Source of the DNA: a bacterium
Lineage (GTDB): Bacteria; Planctomycetota; J058; JACQDU01
Length of the DNA stretch: 8,587 bases
Assembly (NCBI GenBank): GCA_016200955.1
Contig: JACQDU010000213.1
Location: 1-8,587 of the forward strand
Direction: 5' to 3'
The notes below the pieces were generated by a model. The model saw nothing but the letters and a program-made list of their open reading frames with translations. It ran no database searches and was not told the DNA's origin. Within the stretch, counting starts at the first letter, position 1; each line of letters opens with the position of its first letter. The position numbers and the translations under genes were made by a program. Shown one piece after another: positions 1 through 6,577 of the stretch.

Positions 1-1
1 G

Positions 2-1630
2 GTCGTCGAGCTCGCGGACGACAACACGTTCGCGGGCTCGCGGGATCCAGGGCCGCTCCTCGAGGCTCTCGCGCGCTCGGGCGCGCGCTGGTTCACCGAG
101 GCCGACTGGCGGATCGGAGAGCGCCCCGACGTGCTCCGCGACCTCGCGAGCGCGGGCTGCGTCCAGATGCTCGTCGGCTTCGAGTCGCGAGGCGCGGGCA
201 TGGGACCCAAGGCCGCGCCGCCCGAGCGCGTCCTCGACGCGGCCCGCGCGATCCAGGAAGCAGGCGTGGCCGTGATCGGGTGCTTCATCGCCGGCGAGGA
301 CGGCGAGACGCGCGCCTCGCTCGAGCGCCTGGGCACGGCGCTGCGCGAGGCGCCGCTCGCCGACGTGCAGGTGACGCTCGCGACTCCTTTCCCTGGGACG
401 CCGCTAAGGCGGCGGCTCGAGCGCGAGGGGCGGCTCCTCGCGGACCGCGGGTGGTCGCACTACACTCTCCTCGACGCGACGTTCCGCCCCGACCGGCTGA
501 CCGTCGAGGAGCTCGAGGCTGGATTCCGCTCGGTGCTGAGGGCGGCGTTCCTCCTCCCACTCGCTGCCTCGCTCGTTCCGTCGTTCCTTCTGGCCGGGCT
601 CGCCTGGTTCGGGATGCTTCGACGAGCGGAGCACGCCCCGCGCTTCAGGCACTTCTACCCCGAGCTCCTTGGCGTCTTCTGGATGACGGCGCCGCTTGCC
701 TGGTTCTATGCGATTCCGTGGGAGAGGATCGTCCGCTCGCCGATCGACGCGGCCGCCTGCAACCTCTGGACGCTTGGCCTCGTTGCACTGTGGCGCGTTC
801 TCCTGGCGATGCGCTTCGTCCGTGTGCTTTCGGGCGCGAGAGGAGCCGGGCCGCATGTCTTCGTGATCCTCGTCTCGACAGCACTCCTCGGTAGCGCGCT
901 CGCCTTTCTTCCGCCGAACGTGAACATTCTCGCGAGGATGAGCGGCATCCGCTTGAGCCCGAAGGAGGAGGTCCTCGTCTTCCCCTCCTTCATCGTGATC
1001 CTCTGGACGCTGTTCACCGGCTGGTTCTGGCTCGTGAGCGCGGTCACGGTCCTCATCCGACGTGAGCCGCGGTGGCAGCCGCCCTCCGCCCCGACAACGC
1101 CACCGCGGATCGGGCGCGGGCACTGGATCCTTGCGGGGAGCGCGCTCGCGTTCTTCGTCGCTCTGTTGCCCGTAACGCAGCCTGAGCAAATGAGGAGGCG
1201 CGCCGTCGAGGCGCTCGCCGACAAGGGCCAGATCGAGGACGCCGTCGGCGAGCTTGCCCGCCACGGTGCCGGCGATTACCCGCCGTTCTGGGAGGCACCC
1301 GCGCACGAGGGCATCGCCCTCGTGCGGGCGGCTGAGGCGGCGACCCAACTGGGAGTACCGGAATGGCTGCGCCGCACCTACGTCGAGAGGCTCCAGGCAG
1401 AGGCGCACTCGTTCGTCTCCCCCGATCCCTTCGGGCGAGGTGCGCCCCTCGTCGGAGCGGACCTCGAGCGCTTCGTGGCGCTCCTCGAGAGGCTTCCCGA
1501 GGGGTCCAAGATCGCGGAGCGGGCCTGTCACGGTCCCGACCTCGCGGGTGGTGCACAGCGTGAGGCTGCCGACGCTGCAAGGCTCGATCGGCTTCGCGCT
1601 CTTGCTGGGTCGACGGCGAGGGACAGATGA
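2..1630 (+). CDS. Radical SAM protein (5' partial) fused to a six-helix membrane module
   Basis: The frame is open from base 2, so the start and the CxxxCxxC cluster motif lie outside the window; 542 residues are visible. The first ~180 match the C-terminal half of B12-binding-type radical SAM enzymes: a strand with ELADDNTF near the left edge, LVGFES, the GCFIAGEDGE strand, TPFPGTPL, and the closing segment with FRPDRLTVEELEAGFR. From about base 540 the protein becomes a polytopic membrane region with about six hydrophobic helices (visible residues near 184-205, 222-240, 253-273, 284-303, 325-352, 373-391), then a soluble tail of ~150 residues. Codon third positions contain more A/T in the membrane part, which suggests two joined genes. 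The last ~35 codons have poor codon use; the +1 frame over 1527-1694 reads better (VVHSVRLPTLQGSIGFALLL) and probably holds the true C-terminus. The radical SAM call is firm; substrate and role of the membrane half are unknown. Confidence 0.8.
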   Translation, partial: VVELADDNTFAGSRDPGPLLEALARSGARWFTEADWRIGERPDVLRDLASAGCVQMLVGFESRGAGMGPKAAPPERVLDAARAIQEAGVAVIGCFIAGEDGETRASLERLGTALREAPLADVQVTLATPFPGTPLRRRLEREGRLLADRGWSHYTLLDATFRPDRLTVEELEAGFRSVLRAAFLLPLAASLVPSFLLAGLAWFGMLRRAEHAPRFRHFYPELLGVFWMTAPLAWFYAIPWERIVRSPIDAAACNLWTLGLVALWRVLLAMRFVRVLSGARGAGPHVFVILVSTALLGSALAFLPPNVNILARMSGIRLSPKEEVLVFPSFIVILWTLFTGWFWLVSAVTVLIRREPRWQPPSAPTTPPRIGRGHWILAGSALAFFVALLPVTQPEQMRRRAVEALADKGQIEDAVGELARHGAGDYPPFWEAPAHEGIALVRAAEAATQLGVPEWLRRTYVERLQAEAHSFVSPDPFGRGAPLVGADLERFVALLERLPEGSKIAERACHGPDLAGGAQREAADAARLDRLRALAGSTARDR

Positions 1631-1647
1631 CGCTCCGCCATCAGTTG

Positions 1648-1661
1648 CGATGGCGCCATCG
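1648..1661. repeat. 14-bp perfect palindrome with an adjacent hairpin
   Basis: CGATGGCGCCATCG is its own reverse complement. Directly after it, GTCGGC (1661-1666) can pair with GCCGAC (1673-1678) across a six-base loop. The site lies just past the annotated stop of the radical SAM/membrane gene, or inside its last codons if the shifted frame ending at 1694 is the real one. No T-run follows, so it is not a typical intrinsic terminator. It may be an RNA hairpin, a protein site, or chance in GC-rich DNA. The rest of the convergent gap to 1846 holds nothing I can name. Confidence 0.3.
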
Positions 1662-1846
1662 TCGGCTCGGTCGCCGACGAGCGGTCGCCCTTGATCAGCC
1701 GCGAAGAACCGGAGTTGTCCACCGTGCTGCGTTAACCCAGCCGCGACGTGCTTTCAGGTCACGAGGAAGAGCTCGTTACGCGATGTCGATGCGGATAGCG
1801 CTGAACCTGAGGCGCTTCGCAGGTGTGTTCACGTTCACCGGTCCGC

Positions 1847-2542
1847 TCATGCACCGGAGCCGCCGAGCACCCGCGCGACCTGCGCCTTTACCTGGGCCAC
1901 CACGGCTTGATCGGTGATTCGGTGCCCCATCTCCCGCCGGATGCCCTTCCCCGGGCGCGGATTGAACGAGAGGAAGTTGAAGCTCGTGATGATGACGTAG
2001 CGGTCGTCGCACACGACGAGCTTCTCGTGGGTGTTCCCGATCTCGACTACGCGTAGCCGCCCGCGGGCGCGGTCGCCCACCGCCTGCAGGCGCCGCAGCG
2101 CCTCTTCCTGATCCCTCGCCGCGGGATCGCGCCCCTTCTTCGGGTCGCGCTCGATCCCGTACCCGATGGTGACGCGGAGGTCCCTCCTCCGGTCGAGGGC
2201 CGTTCGGAACCAGCCGACGAGCTCCGGGTCGACCGCCGCCGTCCGCAGCCACGGCGAGACGACGATCAGTTCGCGGCGGGCGTCGAAGATGGCGTCGCGC
2301 AGCGCCTCGCGGTGCTCGCTCGTCCCGAGAACCGCGGGCCGGGCGGCCTGCTGCGCCTCCGCGACCGCGGCGTGGATCTCCTCTCCCCGAGGGCCGAGGA
2401 CGAGGTCCCGCCGCTCTTCGAGCGGTATGACCGTCGCCCCCTCTGCCTCGAGCTCGGCGAGCTTCGCGGAGACGGGTTCCTCCTCGCCGCCACCGCGCAG
2501 GAGCCGCCATCGCCATTGGTCCCCGTCCCTGCGGTACCACAC
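1847..2542 (-). CDS. mkoB: PLD-family nuclease domain of MkoB-like protein (C-terminal part, frame-shifted from 2556-3002)
   Basis: Counted from the GTG at 2542 this is 231 residues. It carries one HKD motif: H172, K174, D179, then S187 and N189, with spacing exactly as in HxKx4Dx6GSxN except that Thr replaces the Gly. SPWLRTAAVD and RVTIGYGIERD are the strand segments usual before that motif in PLDc_2-type nucleases. PLD enzymes cut phosphodiester bonds through a covalent histidine intermediate and often work as dimers when only one HKD is present. The frame looks coding well upstream of the GTG (LKSWVAYRDAELEV), there is no start codon in that stretch, and the GGAG before this GTG abuts it with no spacer. 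I therefore infer that this is the C-terminal part of one ~385-residue protein whose N-terminus is the fragment at 2556-3002. Alternatively, it is a separately translated nuclease. Confidence 0.8.
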   Translation of the reverse strand: MWYRRDGDQWRWRLLRGGGEEEPVSAKLAELEAEGATVIPLEERRDLVLGPRGEEIHAAVAEAQQAARPAVLGTSEHREALRDAIFDARRELIVVSPWLRTAAVDPELVGWFRTALDRRRDLRVTIGYGIERDPKKGRDPAARDQEEALRRLQAVGDRARGRLRVVEIGNTHEKLVVCDDRYVIITSFNFLSFNPRPGKGIRREMGHRITDQAVVAQVKAQVARVLGGSGA

Positions 2543-2555
2543 CTCCAGCTCGGCG

Positions 2556-3002
2556 TCACGGTAGGCGACCCACGACTTGAGCGGGCGCAGCGTCAGTCTC
2601 GTCGAAGGACCAGCGCAACTCGTTGCGGTAGGGGTCGTGGCGGAGCTCGACGGCGTCGAGTCGGGCGGTCTCGCGCGTGGCGGCCCGCTCGAGGATGTTG
2701 GAGCCCATCGGCGTGAGACCGAAGCGGCCGTCCCGGTGAGACACGGCGCCCTTCCGCAGGAGGTCGACGACTGTAGTGGGCACGATGCGGCCGTCGTCGA
2801 GCCCCATTAGCGCTGCGATCCTCGCCGGGTCGCCGAGATCCGCCGCGACGAGCTTGAGGACCGTCTCCTCGACGAGGCGCAACTCGCGGTCGAACTCGAT
2901 GTCGATGTCCACGCGCCACACGAAGTGAGGAAGACCGACCCGGAACGTCTCAATCAGCTCGAACCCTTCGGCGACCAACTGGGCGACCCTCTCGCCGCTC
3001 AC
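2556..3002 (-). CDS. mkoB: MkoB-like protein, N-terminal winged-helix-like part (frame-shifted)
   Basis: A GTG at 3002 overlaps the TGA of the kinase-helicase gene (GTGA), and GGAGG sits seven bases upstream, so the start is well supported and translation is probably coupled. The 148 residues begin with an alpha/beta segment (IETFRVGLPHFVWRVDIDIE) and then, near residues 60-105, show a winged-helix pattern: RIAALMGLDD, LLRKGAVSHRDGRF, GLTPMGSNIL. The frame ends at a TGA at 2556 after a tail of poor quality (DAAPAQVVGRLP). The +1 frame over the same bases gives LRPLKSWVAYRDAEL and runs straight into the PLD domain. I read both as one protein of about 385 residues broken by one extra base somewhere in roughly 2585-2610. 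The winged helix could bind nucleic acid or the partner helicase; that is inference. Confidence 0.72.
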   Translation of the reverse strand: MSGERVAQLVAEGFELIETFRVGLPHFVWRVDIDIEFDRELRLVEETVLKLVAADLGDPARIAALMGLDDGRIVPTTVVDLLRKGAVSHRDGRFGLTPMGSNILERAATRETARLDAVELRHDPYRNELRWSFDETDAAPAQVVGRLP

Positions 3003-6000
3003 GGGGCGTCCTCCACGGCGAGCACGTTCTCGCGCGGTATGAGGTTGATCGCACGGAGGAGCTCCGGGCTGCGCTCGGCGCTCGCCTTGTGGCCGACGAC
3101 CAAGAGGAGGCGCTTCGCCCTCGAGAACGCCACATTGAGGCGCCGGCGGTCGGACAGGAATCGCTTCTCGCCGCCGCCCGTGCGGACCATCGAGTAGACG
3201 ACGAGGTCGTCCTGCTTCCCCTGGAACGCGTCGACCGTCGCGATCCGGATCGTGAGCGCGGACCAACTCCGCGCGCCTGGCAGGACGGCCTGCTGGAGGC
3301 GCCTTACCTGGGCAGCGTAGGGCGCGATCACCGCGACCGTGTACCCGACGGCCTTTCCACGGAGCTCCTGGTCCGCTCGCTTGAGCAGGGCATGGATCGC
3401 GTCCGCCTCCGCCTGGTTCCAGTAGCTCGTCCCTTCCGTCCTCTCGGACCCGTTCACGTCGATCCAGAACACGCGGTTTGGACGGTCGAACCGGCCAATC
3501 GCGAGAGTCCGCTCCGAGTCCGTGACGCCGGTCTCGAGACCGCCTACGTCCTCGTAGTAGAGCTTCCCGACGAACTCGCCTATCGACCGGTGCATGCGGT
3601 ACTGACGCCGCAGGGTCCTCCGGTTCGTCTCCGGGATCCTCCCGAAGAGGTCCTCGAAGAGCGACCGGCGCGCGCGCTCGACCTCCATGTCGGCCGCGAC
3701 GACGTCCTGCTCCGTCTCCGTGTCCAGAAAGGGCGGCAGTTGGCGATGGTCGCCGACGAGGACGAACCGCTTCCCGACCACCAGGGGGACGAGGATCTCG
3801 GCGGGGGTCGCCTTGGCCGCCTCGTCGACGACGACCCAGTCGAACTGAACCTCGCGGAGGATCTCCCAGAGCCGAGGCACGCGCAGGCACGTCACCCCGA
3901 AGACCTGTACCGACTCCGCGTAGTCCTGCTTGACATCGGGCGCTCGGTCGAGACGCTCGGTCCAGCGCGCGAGTGCCTTCTGGATGGCCGCGAGCTTTGT
4001 CGGTTCGAGCGCGTGGGTCGCCTCGGCGAGAGCCTTCCTGCTCCTCTCCCTCGTCCGGGCGACCCACTCGCGGAAGGTCTCCTCGAACGTCGCCATGGCT
4101 CCCTTGTCGGCCCTGTCCGCGCTCACGTCGCGGAGCAGTCGCCACTCGACCCCGCGCTTCTTCGCGACGTCGCGGAGGGCGGACAGGGCGTTGTCCACCG
4201 CCTCGTTCGCCTGGGACGTGAGAAGGATCCGCGCGTCGGGGCGTTGGGTCAGGATCTGCGCGACGACCTCGGCGATGAACGTTGTCTTGCCCGTTCCGGG
4301 AGGACCCTGCACGAGGAAGCAGTCCTCCGCGGCAAGCGCCCGCTCGACGAGGGCCTGCATCTCCTGCCTCGGTTCGAGATCCTGGAACAGGTCGCGCGGG
4401 AGGATCTCGCCCAACCGGTTCTCCTCAGGATGGAGCAGGAGCCTCCCGAGCCGCGGGTTCGCGCAGTCGTCGTCGAAGAACTTGTAGAGCGCCTTTTCCT
4501 GGCGCCGAAGCGCGGTGTCGAGGGCGATGTCCTTGCATTCGAGCTCGCCGTCTCGCGGCACGCGCCGCCGTCCGCTCAGCCGGATGCTCAGGACGGCGGT
4601 GTCACGGTCGTAGGCGTGGAAGGTTCCGAGCTTGTCGCCTCCGAGGAAGAACGGCGACCTCTCGTCGAGTCGGTCGGTCCACGTTTCGGCGAGGTCGTCC
4701 GACGCCTCTGCGGCGTCGTCCGTCGGTTCCACGGCGAGGACGCGTATCCCGATGAAGTCGCCGCGCGCGTCGATGGTCGATGTCGGGGCCTCGGGGGACG
4801 GACCGCCGGGAACACCCACGGGCTCGTGCCCCGGGGCGTGGTAGCGCACTTTGAGGCTCAGAAGCCGCCGGCGCTGTCTGGCGAGGATGAACTGGGCGAC
4901 GGCGAGAAGGCTCTCCTTCTGCCGGCGCTCCTCGTCACGCCGCCGCTCGGCCTGGTACTCGGCGAACAGCGGGTCGACGAGCGCGGCCGCGCTTCCGTTG
5001 CCCACCGTCAACGTGAGCGGGACGGCGAGCGCTCGCTCCCGATGGTTGGCGTGGATGTTCGGCGGGTTCCTTCCCACGTTTACGACCGCGAGCTGATGGG
5101 GGTCGACGTCGTCCGGGAGGAGCTGCGCCCAGAGCCCCTTCCCGTAGCACCGGATCGTGAACGACTCGGCCCCGGTCCGGCGGTCCGACGCCGGCTCGTA
5201 CCGCGCCCGCAGCCCGTCGTTCAAGTCGTGAAGCGCGGCGGCCTCGGTCGGACAGCCGTTCTCTCGCGCGCGGTCTCGCGCGGTCTTGGTAAGCCGGATC
5301 GGTACCGACGCTCGCTCGCCGACACGATCGAGCAGTGACCGGAGGAGCCTGGCGACCTCGTGGAGCCTCGGGCGATGCGCGGGGTCGGGTGCCAGGAGCG
5401 CGCCGAGGGAGCGCTCAACCTCGTCGAACGCTCCCGGGTCCCGCACCTCGTGGCGCAGCTGTTCGACGAGCCGAGGCAGCTCGCTTGCGGCGAAGTCCGG
5501 CGGGGGAACTCGCCATGCAAGCAGGCACGCCGCGACGAGGCCGAACGCGTGCAGGTCCGAGGCGAACGTGGCGTCGCCTCTCAGGACCTGCTCCGGCGCT
5601 GCGAACGGTCGGGTATAGAACTCTCGCAGCGTCGGGCTGCCCTCCCCGCGCCCGTAGTTCTCTAGGAGACGCGCGATCCCGAAGTCGGCGAGCTTGAGGA
5701 CGTCGTGCTGCTCGTTGACGAGGACGTTCGCGAGCTTCACGTCGCGATGGACAACGTTCCGCCGGTGGGCGCTGCCGAGGCCATCGAGGAGCGCGGTGAG
5801 CTGCTCGAGCCTCCATCGGAGGGTGCGTCGTGGCGCGCGTCCGGCCTCGACGTCGGAGATCATGGTTTCGAGCGTCTTGCCGCCGGGAACGAGCTCCAGG
5901 ACGATCCCGAGGCGGTTCGCGTCCGGCTCGGCGAAGTGGTCGAGGAGGCGCACGACGGCCGGATGCTCAAAACCCGTCAGCGCGCCTACTTCCTTCCGGA

Positions 6001-6424
6001 ACATCGCGTCCGCGATCTCGCGGTGCGTCCCGGCAAGCGAGAGGACCTTCACGGCCACGCGCTCGTCGGCCGTCCGGTCGTGGGCCTCGTAGACGGTCGC
6101 GTAGTGACTGCGTCCGAGGACCGAGACGACCTGGTACCGCCCCTGGCGGAACGACGTGTCGCTCATGGAAGGCGCTTCCCCGACCGTTTCGGTCTTCAGT
6201 CGCCCGCGGGGTTTGGTCGCGCCGGACGTGCTCGTGGGCGCTCGCCCCTTCGCCCGGCGCGCGTCCCGTGTGGCGGCCTTCGGCTTCTTTGCCTTGCGCG
6301 GCTTCGCCGTCGTGTTCTTCGGCCTCTTCGCCCGCGGGTTCCGGGCGGACCGCTCCGAGGTCGACCTTGCGACGGTCCCCTTTCGGTTTGCGCTCTTCCC
6401 GGTTCCCTTCTTCTTCCCGCGCAC
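2999..6424 (-). CDS. mkoA: MkoA-like Ser/Thr kinase-SF1 helicase fusion
   Basis: The protein has 1141 residues from the GTG at 6424. Residues 1-86 form a Lys/Arg/Ala/Pro-rich, probably disordered tail. Residues ~97-370 are a Hanks-type kinase: VAVK Lys126, helix-C Glu145, HRDVKLAN (H226-N233), DFG 247-249, APE 276-278; the glycine loop is degenerate (LGRSHYATVY). Residues ~380-690 are unassigned, with a charged helical stretch near 485-520. Residues ~690-1130 are a Upf1-like (COG1112-type) helicase: GPPGTGKT 707-714, VVVDEAAK with D867/E868, GDHRQLPP 891-898, QYRMHRSIG 941-949, TVDAFQGKQDD 1063-1073, NVAFSRAKRL 1097-1106. Kinase plus RNA-type helicase in one chain, with a PLD gene overlapping downstream, is the layout of type I Mokosh anti-phage defence. 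I chose GTG 6424 because GAGGG precedes it and the tail codons end almost always in G/C; an ATG at 6166 (preceded by GGGGAAG) would give 1055 residues without the tail. Confidence 0.87.
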   Translation of the reverse strand: MRGKKKGTGKSANRKGTVARSTSERSARNPRAKRPKNTTAKPRKAKKPKAATRDARRAKGRAPTSTSGATKPRGRLKTETVGEAPSMSDTSFRQGRYQVVSVLGRSHYATVYEAHDRTADERVAVKVLSLAGTHREIADAMFRKEVGALTGFEHPAVVRLLDHFAEPDANRLGIVLELVPGGKTLETMISDVEAGRAPRRTLRWRLEQLTALLDGLGSAHRRNVVHRDVKLANVLVNEQHDVLKLADFGIARLLENYGRGEGSPTLREFYTRPFAAPEQVLRGDATFASDLHAFGLVAACLLAWRVPPPDFAASELPRLVEQLRHEVRDPGAFDEVERSLGALLAPDPAHRPRLHEVARLLRSLLDRVGERASVPIRLTKTARDRARENGCPTEAAALHDLNDGLRARYEPASDRRTGAESFTIRCYGKGLWAQLLPDDVDPHQLAVVNVGRNPPNIHANHRERALAVPLTLTVGNGSAAALVDPLFAEYQAERRRDEERRQKESLLAVAQFILARQRRRLLSLKVRYHAPGHEPVGVPGGPSPEAPTSTIDARGDFIGIRVLAVEPTDDAAEASDDLAETWTDRLDERSPFFLGGDKLGTFHAYDRDTAVLSIRLSGRRRVPRDGELECKDIALDTALRRQEKALYKFFDDDCANPRLGRLLLHPEENRLGEILPRDLFQDLEPRQEMQALVERALAAEDCFLVQGPPGTGKTTFIAEVVAQILTQRPDARILLTSQANEAVDNALSALRDVAKKRGVEWRLLRDVSADRADKGAMATFEETFREWVARTRERSRKALAEATHALEPTKLAAIQKALARWTERLDRAPDVKQDYAESVQVFGVTCLRVPRLWEILREVQFDWVVVDEAAKATPAEILVPLVVGKRFVLVGDHRQLPPFLDTETEQDVVAADMEVERARRSLFEDLFGRIPETNRRTLRRQYRMHRSIGEFVGKLYYEDVGGLETGVTDSERTLAIGRFDRPNRVFWIDVNGSERTEGTSYWNQAEADAIHALLKRADQELRGKAVGYTVAVIAPYAAQVRRLQQAVLPGARSWSALTIRIATVDAFQGKQDDLVVYSMVRTGGGEKRFLSDRRRLNVAFSRAKRLLLVVGHKASAERSPELLRAINLIPRENVLAVEDAP
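3010..3014 (-). promoter_or_regulatory. Shine-Dalgarno GGAGG for the mkoB-like gene
   Basis: GGAGG on the minus strand lies seven bases before the GTG at 3002, inside the last codons of the kinase-helicase gene. Together with the GTGA stop/start overlap it decides the start of the downstream gene and points to coupled translation at matched levels. Confidence 0.75.
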
Positions 6425-6428
6425 GGGA

Positions 6429-6433
6429 CCCTC
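6429..6433 (-). promoter_or_regulatory. Shine-Dalgarno GAGGG for the long form of the kinase-helicase
   Basis: GAGGG on the minus strand is four bases from the GTG at 6424. It supports translation starting with the basic tail rather than only at the ATG at 6166. The alternative ATG also has a purine-rich GGGGAAG upstream, so two protein forms are possible. Confidence 0.5.
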
Positions 6434-6567
6434 GCGCCATCCTCCGTTGGCGGCGCGTCCGACGCAATCGAACTCGGCTGGAAACTGCCAGGCGCTGGGC
6501 GCGATGGAGCGCGAGGGGCCCCGAGGTCGCAGCAGTAGGCCGGCAACCGTTAGACTTTGCCCTCGTC

Positions 6568-6571
6568 GAGG
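6568..6571 (+). promoter_or_regulatory. Shine-Dalgarno GAGG for the reverse transcriptase
   Basis: GAGG is followed by six bases and then GTG at 6578. This favours the GTG over the upstream in-frame TTG at 6557, which has no comparable site and would add seven residues of no family character. Confidence 0.6.
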
Positions 6572-6577
6572 TGCGTC

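Larger units (their letters stand above)
6425..6577. promoter_or_regulatory. Divergent intergenic region between the kinase-helicase and reverse transcriptase genes
   Basis: These 153 bases must hold the promoters of both the leftward kinase-helicase operon and the rightward reverse transcriptase gene, unless one is leaderless. I see no convincing -35/-10 pair; TTAGACT at 6550-6556 is a weak -10 candidate for the reverse transcriptase. GGGGCCCC (6515-6522) is an 8-bp palindrome, and GCGCT/AGCGC (6492-6496 and 6509-6513) can form a short hairpin. A short structured RNA for the reverse transcriptase would have little room here. Close divergent promoters make joint regulation possible. Confidence 0.45.

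Noticed and set aside
404..1531. 375-residue open frame on the minus strand
   Set aside because: It is antisense to the radical SAM/membrane gene, with low-complexity charged sequence and no motif.
1627..1917. 96-residue frame starting with an ATGA overlap after the radical SAM gene
   Set aside because: The overlap looks tempting, but the product is Arg-rich without motif and runs into the PLD gene on the other strand.
3089..5338. 749-residue open frame on the plus strand
   Set aside because: It lies wholly antisense to the kinase-helicase gene, shows no domain, and has the Arg/Glu/Val-rich composition typical of the complement of a GC-rich gene.
2999..6424. Assignment as BREX PglW or DISARM
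   Set aside because: PglW has a kinase but not this Upf1-like SF1 helicase, and no methyltransferase or other BREX/DISARM gene is present; DISARM DrmC is a PLD protein but its helicase partner is different.
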